The notes under the pieces were generated by a model. It saw nothing but the letters and a program-made list of their open reading frames with translations, had not been told where the DNA came from and searched no databases. This document shows positions 25,780 through 32,564 of a DNA stretch of 37,310 nucleotides, one piece after another; the first letter of the stretch is position 1, and each line of letters opens with the position of its first letter. This DNA comes from a virus. The position numbers and the translations under genes were made by a program. The stretch covers positions 1-37,310 of the IMG/VR virus record IMGVR_UViG_3300025127_000005; one strand, given 5' to 3'.

Positions 25780-26019
25780 ATGAAAACAAGAGAAGAATTA
25801 GGTAACTTACACATCCTTTTAACAGATACTTTAAGTAAAGGTATTCAATTAATGAATGCAACTGAAGAGTATAATCCTGCTTTACTTAACTGTGCCAGAC
25901 AACATTTAAAAGATAACGATGTAGTTCTTATGAGTGGTAAAGATACTCCACTTAATGATCTACTAGGAGAAGTCTTACCTTTTGAAGAAAGTCCTGAAGA
26001 AAAAGTAATTACAAAGTAA
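25780..26019 (+). CDS. gp18: Terminase small subunit / DNA maturase A (T7 gp18-like)
   Basis: A 79-residue protein with the layout of T7-type small terminases: an N-terminal helix (LGNLHILLTDTLSKGIQLM), then NPALLNCARQHLKDNDVV, a phrase close to the A-R-x-x-L-K-D-N element of gp18 relatives, and an acidic end (LPFEESPEEK). T7 gp18 has 89 residues. It recognises concatemer DNA for packaging. The position before the large terminase supports the call, though a lipoprotein gene sits between, as the spanin genes do in T7. Confidence 0.8.
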   Translation: MKTREELGNLHILLTDTLSKGIQLMNATEEYNPALLNCARQHLKDNDVVLMSGKDTPLNDLLGEVLPFEESPEEKVITK

Positions 26020-26084
26020 CAACAACACCGAAAGAGAGAGTTGGTTCATGATATACAGTACATTAAAACGATGGAAATGTTGAT

Positions 26085-26369
26085 GTGAAATGGTTAATCC
26101 TGTCGTTATTATTTGCTGGTTGCACTTCTAAAGATGAATTTCAGATATGGCAGGACAAAAGTAATATAAAACTTTTAGCTGAAGATAGAAAAAATAAAGA
26201 ACTTGAATTACTTTATCTTCACGAAATCAGAGAGGCAATGAAGAATAATGATGAAGATGCGTTTAAGTTTTATTTCAATGAATACATTAGCATTCCCCGA
26301 ATAGATGTTCCTGAAAAACTAAAAAGCCATCCTAATTATTTTATCGGTGGAGAAAAAGTAAAATACTAA
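26085..26369 (+). CDS. Lipoprotein, candidate o-spanin
   Basis: A 94-residue protein starting at GTG: MKWLILSLLFAGCTSKDEF. The short basic-hydrophobic start and LFAGC fit a lipobox, predicting a lipid-anchored protein with Cys13 as first residue; Asp at +4 does not argue against outer-membrane sorting. The rest is charged and helical, ending FIGGEKVKY, with no C-terminal membrane segment, so it is not a unimolecular spanin. It occupies the T7 18.5/18.7 spanin site between the terminase genes. A Rz1-like role is inference from position and anchor. Confidence 0.65.
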   Translation: MKWLILSLLFAGCTSKDEFQIWQDKSNIKLLAEDRKNKELELLYLHEIREAMKNNDEDAFKFYFNEYISIPRIDVPEKLKSHPNYFIGGEKVKY

Positions 26370-26383
26370 TAACAAATAAGTTT

Positions 26384-28066
26384 ATGAGTATTGAAAAGCT
26401 TAAACAACTCAAGGACTTCCGTAACTTCTTATATGTAGTTTGGAAACATTTGAACCTACCTGATCCTACAGCTTTACAATACGACATAGCTGACTTTATG
26501 CAACACGGTCCTAAAAGATCGTTAATCATGGCTTTTAGAGGTGTGGGTAAGTCCTGGATATGTTCAGCTTATGCTGTTCATCAACTCCTACTAGACCCTA
26601 CTAAGAATATACTCGTTGTATCTGCTTCTAAAAACAGAGCGGATGACTTCTCTACTTTTACCTTAAAAATCATACACGACATTCCTGTTCTTCAAGGACT
26701 CATACCAAAAGGTGATCAAAGGTTCTCTAAGATAGCTTTTGATGTAGGACCTGCTCCAGCTGCTCACGCTCCTTCTGTTAAGTCACTAGGTATATCCTCT
26801 CAGTTAACAGGTTCTCGTGCAGATATAATCATTGCTGATGATATAGAAGTACCCAACAACTCTGCTACTCAAGGCATGAGAGATAAGCTTGATGAACAAG
26901 TAAAAGAGTTTGAAGCCATTATAAAACCCTTAGACACCTCTAGGATTCTATTTCTAGGTACACCTCAGTGCGAAGACAGTATTTATAACAAACTCCGTGA
27001 GAGAGGCTATGACGCTCGTATATGGACCTCTGAGTATCCACAAGAAGACTTAGTGTTAAAGAACTATGATAATGACATAGCCCCTTTTATTACTGAACAG
27101 ATAACAGAAGAGACAGTAGGACACACTACAGAACCTCTTAGGTTCTCTGATATGGACTTAGAAGAGCGTAAGCTGTCTTATGGTCGTACTGGGTATGCTT
27201 TACAGTTCATGCTTAATCCCAGGCTATCTGACGCTGATAGATACCCACTAAAGATAAACGATCTGATTATAACAGATATTGATAACGACTTAGCCCCTGA
27301 GAAGATTATATGGTCCAGTGATCCTGATAACGAAAATAAAGACCTTCCTAATGTAGGACTAGGTGGGGATCGATATCACAGACCTTCTAAGACTATTGGT
27401 GATATGGTTCAGTATACTGGGTCTGTTCTTTCTATTGACCCTAGTGGTAGAGGAAAGGATGAAACAGGCTTTGCTGTGGTTAAAATGCTTAACGGTCAAC
27501 TCTTTGTTCCTGAAGCTGGTGGTCTAAAAGGTGGTTATGATGATCAAACACTTAAACAACTAGTACACATAGCCAAGTCTAACAAGGTTAACAAAATTAT
27601 CATAGAGTCTAACTTTGGTGATGGTATGTTCATGGAACTCCTTAAACCTTTACTTATGACTTCCTATCCCTGTTCTGTTGAAGAAGTAAGACACTCTAAA
27701 CAAAAAGAACTTAGAATCATTGATGTCCTTGAACCTGTTCTTAATCAACATAAACTTATTATTGATCCTTCTGTTGTTCAACATGACTATAAGAGTGCTC
27801 AAGGATATTCTATAGAACATCAAGCTAAGTATATGTTGTTCTATCAACTTAGTCGTATAACAAAAGATAAAGGTAGTCTTAACCATGATGATAGATTAGA
27901 TGCTCTTTCTATTGCTGTTAACTATTGGGTAGAACAAATGAACCAAGATGTTGATAATAACATTAACCTTAGAAAACAAGAACTAATTGATAAAGAATTA
28001 ACATCCTTTACTGATAGCTTTCATAAGAGAAGTCTTAAAGGTCCTAAAGTCATGCTTTGGTCGTAG
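26384..28066 (+). CDS. gp19: Terminase large subunit / DNA maturase B (T7 gp19-like)
   Basis: A 560-residue packaging motor (T7 586). ATPase: Walker A MAFRGVGKSW (K56), ILVVSASKNRAD, Walker B DIIIADDIEVP, and the coupling segment RILFLGTPQCEDS. Nuclease: SIDPSGRGKDETGFAVV, IIIESNFGDGMF and HDDRLDALSIAVNYW, carrying the metal-binding Asp residues of the RNase H-like fold. It cuts concatemers and pumps DNA through the portal. It is the last late gene before the long non-coding region, as in T7. Confidence 0.96.
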   Translation: MSIEKLKQLKDFRNFLYVVWKHLNLPDPTALQYDIADFMQHGPKRSLIMAFRGVGKSWICSAYAVHQLLLDPTKNILVVSASKNRADDFSTFTLKIIHDIPVLQGLIPKGDQRFSKIAFDVGPAPAAHAPSVKSLGISSQLTGSRADIIIADDIEVPNNSATQGMRDKLDEQVKEFEAIIKPLDTSRILFLGTPQCEDSIYNKLRERGYDARIWTSEYPQEDLVLKNYDNDIAPFITEQITEETVGHTTEPLRFSDMDLEERKLSYGRTGYALQFMLNPRLSDADRYPLKINDLIITDIDNDLAPEKIIWSSDPDNENKDLPNVGLGGDRYHRPSKTIGDMVQYTGSVLSIDPSGRGKDETGFAVVKMLNGQLFVPEAGGLKGGYDDQTLKQLVHIAKSNKVNKIIIESNFGDGMFMELLKPLLMTSYPCSVEEVRHSKQKELRIIDVLEPVLNQHKLIIDPSVVQHDYKSAQGYSIEHQAKYMLFYQLSRITKDKGSLNHDDRLDALSIAVNYWVEQMNQDVDNNINLRKQELIDKELTSFTDSFHKRSLKGPKVMLWS

Positions 28067-28405
28067 CTACGCTACTCCTTATTAACAAATCTTTGTGATT
28101 AATATAGGTGCTCCGATAGTTAGTTTAAATACATAAATACTATATAACCCTGACCCTGACAATTAATATGTTTTGGTCTTTAGACACATCTATCCTTAAA
28201 AGTTTTTATTATTAAAAAGGTGTTTAAAGGACAGGGTCTTCTTGTTATTACAAGATAAGAAGGAGAAGAACGAAGTATCGACTTCTTTATTTTAAGTCGC
28301 TATTATTCTTGTAAGACCTTATTGTTTTAAGGAATATACTTTGAGGTTTCCCTTGATAAACATTATAAACGATTTTCAGATTTGTAAAGCCTAAAATTTA
28401 ACATT
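28067..28405 (+). other. Non-coding region after terminase, possible structured RNA or terminator
   Basis: No credible gene is visible in these 339 bp. There is a tandem CCCTGA at 28148-28159. Its GACCCTG (28152-28158) is complementary to CAGGGTC (28232-28238), which would close a loop of about 73 bases containing an A/T hairpin TTTTTATTATTAAAAA. Just after it is a hairpin CTTGTTATTACAAG (28241-28254) flanked by TCTT and AAGA. These could end late transcription, but there is no clean T-run. Confidence 0.45.
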
Positions 28406-28606
28406 ATGGACATAGATACTCAGACAGACTTATTAACCAACGACTTGTGTAACTTAATAAACCGCTATAAAAGGGAGTTTGAATTGAATGACCAAACAAT
28501 CATAGGAGTTTTGGAGTTCGTTAAATACGACTTATTAGCCACCAGTGTTATAGAGTTTGATCCAGACTTTGACTTAGAAGAAGATAACGAAGATGATGAA
28601 CAGTAG
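28406..28606 (+). CDS. Small acidic hypothetical protein
   Basis: A 66-residue acidic protein: an N-terminal helical part (DLLTNDLCNLINRYKREFEL), a hydrophobic middle (IIGVLEFVKYDLLATSVIEF) and a strongly acidic tail (DPDFDLEEDNEDDEQ). It stands alone between two non-coding stretches after an A/T-rich leader without Shine-Dalgarno. The acidic tail could mimic nucleic acid as in some early phage inhibitors, but there is no sequence evidence for this. Its timing, early or late, is not clear. Confidence 0.7.
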   Translation: MDIDTQTDLLTNDLCNLINRYKREFELNDQTIIGVLEFVKYDLLATSVIEFDPDFDLEEDNEDDEQ

Positions 28607-28683
28607 TTTGAGGCTATTAGATTTTAATTTTAGTTGAAAAAATTTGAGGGGGTTACGCTATATACAACACCGTAAAATACCCC

Positions 28684-28719
28684 TATGCCACCCTATAAAA
28701 ATAAGTATATGGCGGCATA
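28684..28719 (+). other. GC-rich hairpin in A/T-rich background
   Basis: TATGCC at 28684-28689 pairs with GGCATA at 28714-28719. Next to it CC pairs with GG across one mismatch, around an A/T loop of 18 bases. It stands out from the surrounding A/T-rich sequence. No T-run follows directly, so it may be a regulatory or processing element rather than a simple terminator. Confidence 0.4.
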
Positions 28720-28879
28720 TTGTAAAATATTGTTAAAATGTATTTTCATAAATCTCTGGTAATCAATGTACTTATAAAAATAATTCGTACAATACTGATT
28801 ATGTCTAATTACTGATCATCAACGACTTAGGTAATAATCTATCGTTATTGCAAGTAGTTTGCATTAAGATAATGTTATT

Positions 28880-28917
28880 GATGTAATGACATCTTGAAAG
28901 CATGACGTCATGATGTC
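28880..28917. repeat. Palindrome cluster
   Basis: Two adjacent dyads: GATGTAATGACATC (28880-28893, five-base arms) and the perfect 12-bp palindrome CATGACGTCATG (28901-28912). The second runs into GATGTC (28912-28917), the complement of GACATC in the first. The nested arrangement looks like a protein-binding or cruciform site in the presumed control region. Confidence 0.55.
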
Positions 28918-28957
28918 TTTACTTCACTTGTAAATTTGTATTTCTTTTTTCGTTTAT

Positions 28958-29043
28958 TTTGATTAATCAAAGTTTGTAACAAGTACTAGTCAAAGTCTTT
29001 ATTCACTATCAATCAAGTTCTCTACTTTGATTAGTCAAAGTCT
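28958..29043. repeat. Repeated TTGATTARTCAA dyads, possible operator or iteron array
   Basis: TTTGATTAATCAAA (28958-28971) is a perfect palindrome. ACTTTGATTAGTCAAAGT (29024-29041) is a 7-4-7 dyad of the same family. TAGTCAAAGTCT occurs twice exactly (28987-28998 and 29032-29043), and AATCAAGTT near 29011 is a further half-like site. The spacing suggests binding of a dimeric regulator or an origin-like array just upstream of the early genes. Confidence 0.55.
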
Positions 29044-29189
29044 ATTGAACACCGCTTAAACACTACAAATCATCCTTTAATCTTTTCATAAAGTATTACC
29101 AAGCATAACTTTACAACAAATGTTTTCGCTTTAACTTTAAAAAAACTATATCTTTAAAACTTTTTTTATATTTTTTATCTTATTGATTA

Positions 29190-29217
29190 TTAACACTTTA
29201 TCTACTGATTTTATAAA
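29190..29217 (+). promoter_or_regulatory. Candidate host sigma70-type early promoter
   Basis: TTAACA (29190-29195) and TATAAA (29212-29217) are separated by 16 bp, about 80 bp before the first early gene. The match to TTGACA/TATAAT is moderate, and the region is so A/T-rich that chance matches are likely. If the host is a Bacteroidota member this consensus would not apply. Confidence 0.35.
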
Positions 29218-29298
29218 TAGGGCTATTGACAGTGATGATATAGTTGAAATCAAACCAAGTTTATTAATTACAACCAATAATAAAATGATAGAAAACAC

Positions 29299-29697
29299 AT
29301 GAAAATAATTACCAAAGTAAAACCCTTCAGAGATTCATTCTCTAAAGTAGATCAAATTTTAGAAGTAACAAGAAATGATGACGGAAGTTCAACTTATATC
29401 ATTACAAGAATGACCCTAAACAATCAGATCGATTTTAAAAGTGAAGTGAAATTAATTGATAATACAGACTTAAGAAATCCTTATGATGGTTTTGTATGGC
29501 GTGGTTCTAATCAAAATGTTTATGAACTAAACCAAAGCAAAAAAGGTTACTCTACGCTTAAATTTTATCCTACAAAAGCAAAAGCAATCGGATCGATAAA
29601 GAAGTTAATGCAAAGTTTAAACTATAGAGATTATAAAATGACAATTAAATTAGCAAAAGAAGATCGTGGCTTTTTCTTTGTAGGATTTGAACTATAA
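29299..29697 (+). CDS. Early hypothetical protein
   Basis: A 132-residue soluble protein, first of the early block (MKIITKVKPFRDSFSKVDQI; later YDGFVWRGSNQNVYELNQSK). It has alternating beta-type segments and a helical, basic stretch (KAKAIGSIKKLMQSLN). No family is recognised. By position it would be expressed first after infection, when T7-like phages make host-takeover proteins. No Shine-Dalgarno is present; the leader is A-rich. Confidence 0.75.
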   Translation: MKIITKVKPFRDSFSKVDQILEVTRNDDGSSTYIITRMTLNNQIDFKSEVKLIDNTDLRNPYDGFVWRGSNQNVYELNQSKKGYSTLKFYPTKAKAIGSIKKLMQSLNYRDYKMTIKLAKEDRGFFFVGFEL

Positions 29698-29709
29698 AAT
29701 AAAAAAACT

Positions 29710-29970
29710 ATGAGCAAAGAACTTCAACAAGGATACATTAAAAGGATACATGTTAATCAGCATGTCATCAAAGCCAATAAAAAGACTGGAGCTAATGACT
29801 CAGTGCTGACGATCAAAACAACTAAAGACAATGTCAAAGCTAATCATATCATGATCGGAGACAATGTCAGACTTTGTTATGCTCCCGATTCTCCTTTAGC
29901 TTGTGGGGCTACGATTTGGATAGAAACCACAGAGAAAATCAGTATACAAACAAGCAATATGGAATCTTAA
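29710..29970 (+). CDS. Conserved phage protein (VNQHVIK type)
   Basis: An 86-residue protein with GYIKRIHVNQHVIKANKKTG, a short beta-rich centre with CYAPDSPLACGATIWIET. The pairing of V-N-Q-H-x-I-x-x-N with a C-terminal P-L-x-C-G-A-x-x-W-I-E-T is one I recognise from small proteins in varied phages and prophages, without assigned function. The leader is A-rich (AAAAAACTATG), lacking a Shine-Dalgarno. Confidence 0.8.
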   Translation: MSKELQQGYIKRIHVNQHVIKANKKTGANDSVLTIKTTKDNVKANHIMIGDNVRLCYAPDSPLACGATIWIETTEKISIQTSNMES

Positions 29971-30003
29971 CCAAACAACCATCAAATAGAAAATAAAAAC
30001 ATT

Positions 30004-30192
30004 ATGAAAAACATAATTTCCATTCAATGCCCATTCAATGCTTCAAAAATGGTGCAATTCAAACAATCAACTTGTTATCACTTTTACCAACGACAACTAA
30101 TTGATGGCTATGCTGTGACAAACTGGCAAAGACAGCCTAAGAAATTTATTCTTGCAACAATGCAAAGATTCAATAAAACCAATTTACTTTAA
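30004..30192 (+). CDS. Small early hypothetical protein
   Basis: A 62-residue protein (MKNIISIQCPFNASKMVQFK; later NWQRQPKKFILATMQRFNKT). It is slightly basic, with two Cys and no membrane segment. No family is recognised. It sits between two genes that are recognisably phage-conserved, with a leader ending AAAACATTATG, and is followed after 5 bp by the DUF7227-like gene. Confidence 0.65.
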   Translation: MKNIISIQCPFNASKMVQFKQSTCYHFYQRQLIDGYAVTNWQRQPKKFILATMQRFNKTNLL

Positions 30193-30197
30193 CCAAT

Positions 30198-30905
30198 ATG
30201 AAACCAAACGGCTTTTTAATATATGAGGGGACAAAGAACGGCTCTAAATATGCCGTAATAGCTACCCTTAAAACATCCAATCGCAAGACAGGTAATATGA
30301 TTCAATTGTGGATTTTATTGGCTGATCATAGCCCAGTTGACGGCGTTAAAAGTGGTTTAGATGCTAGTACTATTTGCACGGGTTGCAAGTTTGCTAGTGG
30401 GAATGGTTGCTATGTTAATGTTGGACAAGCACCAAACTCGATATGGAAAGCATATAAAGCAAATAAATATCCTAAACTTGATCCTTTTCTTTATGATAGC
30501 GTATTTAATGGACGCAAAGTTCGATTTGGAGCTTATGGTAATCCGTCTTTGATACCTTTATCTATTGTTAAGATGATTACAGAATCATGTGACGGATGGA
30601 CTGGATATTTTCACGATTGGAAAGAGATGTCTAAACAAAAAGCACAAGCTTATGGGAATTATTTCATGGCATCGACTGAGACTAACGATAGTGTAAGGAG
30701 AGCAAAGGAAAAGAATTTAAGATATTTTCATGTAAGCCCGACTCAACCCAAAAATACGATAGAATGTCTTGCCGATAGTCGGGGCTTATCTTGCGAGCAG
30801 TGTCAGCTTTGCAAAGGTAATCGTATTGGTGCAAAATCGATTTGGATTAATCCTCATGGAAGTAAAAAGAAAAGGGCAATTGAGCAAGCAATAAGTAACC
30901 AATAA
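30198..30905 (+). CDS. DUF7227-like Cys-rich phage protein
   Basis: A 235-residue protein with NGFLIYEGTKNGSKYAVIAT, NRKTGNMIQLWILLADHSPV, a first Cys cluster CTGCKFASGNGCYVNVGQAP, KVRFGAYGNPSLIP, GWTGYFHDW, and a second cluster LSCEQCQLCKG. The paired Cys sets suggest bound metal, zinc or an iron-sulphur centre. I recognise this layout from a family spread across phages and plasmids (DUF7227, number from memory) with no established role. It is the largest early gene before the polymerase and follows the short leader ACCAATATG. Confidence 0.8.
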   Translation: MKPNGFLIYEGTKNGSKYAVIATLKTSNRKTGNMIQLWILLADHSPVDGVKSGLDASTICTGCKFASGNGCYVNVGQAPNSIWKAYKANKYPKLDPFLYDSVFNGRKVRFGAYGNPSLIPLSIVKMITESCDGWTGYFHDWKEMSKQKAQAYGNYFMASTETNDSVRRAKEKNLRYFHVSPTQPKNTIECLADSRGLSCEQCQLCKGNRIGAKSIWINPHGSKKKRAIEQAISNQ

Positions 30906-30926
30906 CCAATAATAATATATATAGAT

Positions 30927-31154
30927 ATGAATAAAGATAAAACTACAGAGACACATAACTGGATGAAGAGCCTCGATGATGATAATAAAATGAGGTTTGC
31001 GATTAACTGGTGTAGAATTCCGCACACATTATTTAATGTGGCTTGTGGCATTAAAGGAGGACATAAAGAACTACAAAATGTCGACTGGTATAAAATCCAC
31101 AAGTCCAGAGATTTAGGAACTTGGTCACATGGTGGAAAGGTGTTTGTAAGATGA
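30927..31154 (+). CDS. Small early hypothetical protein
   Basis: A 75-residue protein (NWMKSLDDDNKMRFAINWCR, later GIKGGHKELQNVDWYKIHKS). It is rich in Trp, His and Lys, with no signal or membrane segment and no family recognised. The leader contains the repeated ACCAATAACCAATAA element seen before other early genes. It ends as ATGA with the next small gene, so the two are probably coupled. Confidence 0.65.
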   Translation: MNKDKTTETHNWMKSLDDDNKMRFAINWCRIPHTLFNVACGIKGGHKELQNVDWYKIHKSRDLGTWSHGGKVFVR

Positions 31155-31294
31155 GAGAATCAACATTTATCCTACTTTGTAACAGCTTACTTATTCATCC
31201 TGATATAGCCTTAGAAAACGAGGAAATAAGGCAAGCTTTAAGAGACCGACAAACCACTGAGCAAATAAAACAATTATTAATAAATAACTTTTAA
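31151..31294 (+). CDS. 47-residue early protein
   Basis: MRESTFILLCNSLLIHPDIA then a charged helix (LENEEIRQALRDRQTTEQIK). It overlaps the upstream gene by ATGA and is followed after 5 bp by the next start. The composition is ordinary for an amphipathic helical protein. The call rests on coupling and the absence of any other reading of this 140-bp stretch; function unknown. Confidence 0.6.
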   Translation: MRESTFILLCNSLLIHPDIALENEEIRQALRDRQTTEQIKQLLINNF

Positions 31295-31299
31295 ACACT

Positions 31300-31494
31300 A
31301 TGAAAAAACCAAGCAATCATTCCGACATAGAAAATGCAACAAAGGAGACCGATAGATATTCTTTGCTATTAGAGCAGTGCAAACTCTTTGAGAAATTGCT
31401 TACTGTAATGATCATGGAGGGCGATAGTTGTGCGGATCTCGAAAGAGATAACTTGCGTGCAATCTTGGACAGAGTGGAAGGAGAAACAGAATGA
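31300..31494 (+). CDS. Small early hypothetical protein
   Basis: A 64-residue helical protein (MKKPSNHSDIENATKETDRY; LLLEQCKLFEKLLTVMIMEG; later LRAILDRVEGETE). Its first about 33 nucleotides are strikingly like those of the gene at 31964 (MKKPINQTDIDE), suggesting a duplicated 5' module. The leader is AAACACTATG, one of several similar SD-less leaders. It ends as ATGA with the next mini-gene. Minus-strand frames here are shadows. Confidence 0.65.
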   Translation: MKKPSNHSDIENATKETDRYSLLLEQCKLFEKLLTVMIMEGDSCADLERDNLRAILDRVEGETE

Positions 31495-31556
31495 GCGATT
31501 TTTTAATAAATGGTATTCCTTTCGAGGAAAGTGAAGAGAAAGGTGGCATAATATGA
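31491..31556 (+). CDS. 21-residue mini-gene
   Basis: MSDFLINGIPFEESEEKGGI then one Ile. It starts in an ATGA with the previous gene and ends in an ATGA with the next, preceded by GGAG twelve bases upstream of the ATG. The double coupling is the only support. It may instead be a translational bridge that carries ribosomes to 31553. Confidence 0.4.
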   Translation: MSDFLINGIPFEESEEKGGII

Positions 31557-31648
31557 AGAATAAATACACTTACCACAAAAATTTTAAGTATAAAGGGCAA
31601 TCAATCAATATTTTAGTTTGGAATAAAGGTTTTAAATGGAAAAGTTAA
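31553..31648 (+). CDS. 31-residue basic mini-gene
   Basis: MKNKYTYHKNFKYKGQSINI then LVWNKGFKWKS. It is basic and aromatic-rich. It is coupled to the preceding mini-gene by ATGA and overlaps the next gene by 13 bp. There is no known family. Confidence rests on the chain of overlaps, typical of compact phage early operons. Confidence 0.45.
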   Translation: MKNKYTYHKNFKYKGQSINILVWNKGFKWKS

Positions 31649-31932
31649 AAGACAAACATAATAGAATATATGCAGATGTTCGAGTTCATATGGTAGATAT
31701 AATTATTGAATCTTACTTAGGGCATAACTTCAAGGAAGCAGAACAAAGAAAAAAACTTACTTTTAATTCTGGCAAAATCAGGTCATATAAAGGTGAGTTT
31801 GAGAGTTCTGCTTTCAACTTCATGTATAATAAAATTCATGACCCTAAATGGGGATTCGCAACATATTCATGGGAGCACTTAAAAAGAGTGTATAGACATA
31901 TTAGGAGGGGCGTAAAACCGTGGGAAATTTAA
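31636..31932 (+). CDS. Early hypothetical protein
   Basis: A 98-residue basic protein (MEKLKDKHNRIYADVRVHMV, FKEAEQRKKLTFNSGKIRSY, then SWEHLKRVYRHIRRGVKPWE). It is His- and Arg-rich towards the C-terminus and probably helical, so nucleic-acid contact is conceivable. No family is recognised. The start overlaps the preceding mini-gene. Confidence 0.65.
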   Translation: MEKLKDKHNRIYADVRVHMVDIIIESYLGHNFKEAEQRKKLTFNSGKIRSYKGEFESSAFNFMYNKIHDPKWGFATYSWEHLKRVYRHIRRGVKPWEI

Positions 31933-31963
31933 TTTTAACCAATAACCAATAAATTCAACCGAC

Positions 31964-32110
31964 ATGAAAAAACCAATCAATCAAACCGATATAGACGAGC
32001 TATTCACATCACTAAAACCAAGCAAAAAGGAACAGATAACTATATGGATTATATCACCAGTAATTGTTCTTGCAACATGGGCTATTTTAATATTTATGTG
32101 TAGCCTATAA
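31964..32110 (+). CDS. 48-residue single-TM early protein
   Basis: MKKPINQTDIDELFTSLKPS, a short basic linker, then one hydrophobic helix (WIISPVIVLATWAILIFM) ending at Cys-Ser-Leu. It is predicted to insert in the inner membrane. The 5' end resembles that of the gene at 31300 at both DNA and protein level. The leader has the repeated ACCAATAACCAATAAATTC element and no Shine-Dalgarno. Early membrane peptides of phages sometimes block superinfection or disturb host membranes; this is only a possibility. Confidence 0.6.
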   Translation: MKKPINQTDIDELFTSLKPSKKEQITIWIISPVIVLATWAILIFMCSL

Positions 32111-32141
32111 CCAAACTAATAGAAAGAAAAAGATTAACACT

Positions 32142-32369
32142 ATGAAAATATACATAACACTAGAAGATGGAAGAAAACACTATTACGCAAACAAGCTTGA
32201 AGCGAAAAGAAAAGCTAAAAAGGCGTTAAAGTTTTACGAAGAAAATGCAGGAGATAGTGGGCTGGCATGCGATGAAGTAGAAACTGAATATATACCGACA
32301 ACTAAAAAAGAACTGATAAAGTGGCTTAATAACAATGCGTATTACACAGGTTGGACAACTGGCGATTAA
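32142..32369 (+). CDS. Small early hypothetical protein
   Basis: A 75-residue protein (MKIYITLEDGRKHYYANKLE, AKRKAKKALKFYEENAGDSG, later KKELIKWLNNNAYYTGWTTG). It looks like a small beta-hairpin followed by helices; no family is recognised. The leader TTAACACTATGAAAATA matches the recurring early start module. Confidence 0.65.
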   Translation: MKIYITLEDGRKHYYANKLEAKRKAKKALKFYEENAGDSGLACDEVETEYIPTTKKELIKWLNNNAYYTGWTTGD

Positions 32370-32395
32370 AAACATAGAAAGAAAATAAAATAACT

Positions 32396-32557
32396 ATGAA
32401 AATAAAAGAAAATGATATCGTTATCTTTAAAGATAATAATGGGGACAAGTTAAAAGGAAAAGTTGTGCTTGTCTTTACAAGCTTGCAAGGTAACCAATGT
32501 GTTCATATTAACAACTTTGCAACAACTCGATTAATAAAAGATATAACCAAAGCATAA
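32396..32557 (+). CDS. 53-residue early protein
   Basis: MKIKENDIVIFKDNNGDKLK then GKVVLVFTSLQGNQCVHINN and a basic end. The alternating hydrophobic pattern suggests a small beta-barrel, SH3- or KOW-like (the phrase NDIVIFKDNNGDKLKGKVV is typical of such folds), but this is only a visual impression. The leader AATAACTATGAAAATA matches the recurring module. The next gene follows after 7 bp. Confidence 0.6.
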   Translation: MKIKENDIVIFKDNNGDKLKGKVVLVFTSLQGNQCVHINNFATTRLIKDITKA

Positions 32558-32564
32558 AAACACT

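Larger units (their letters stand above)
28607..29298 (+). other. Long non-coding, palindrome-rich region before early genes
   Basis: These 692 bp carry no gene I can support; the longest frames are under 20 codons. It is A/T-rich with several dyads and repeated motifs, listed separately. In T7 the matching interval, after the large terminase and before gene 0.3, contains the terminal repeat and the strong early promoters. The physical genome ends are therefore probably here, although a biological terminal repeat cannot be seen in a circularised assembly. Confidence 0.7.

Noticed and set aside
28634-28664. TTGAAA / TATATA promoter-like pair
   Set aside because: Spacer of 19 bp and a strongly A/T-rich background make it weaker than the 29190 candidate; not listed.
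30361-30552. Plus-strand hydrophobic frame inside the DUF7227-like gene
   Set aside because: It is out of frame with a clearly conserved protein and lacks a start signal.
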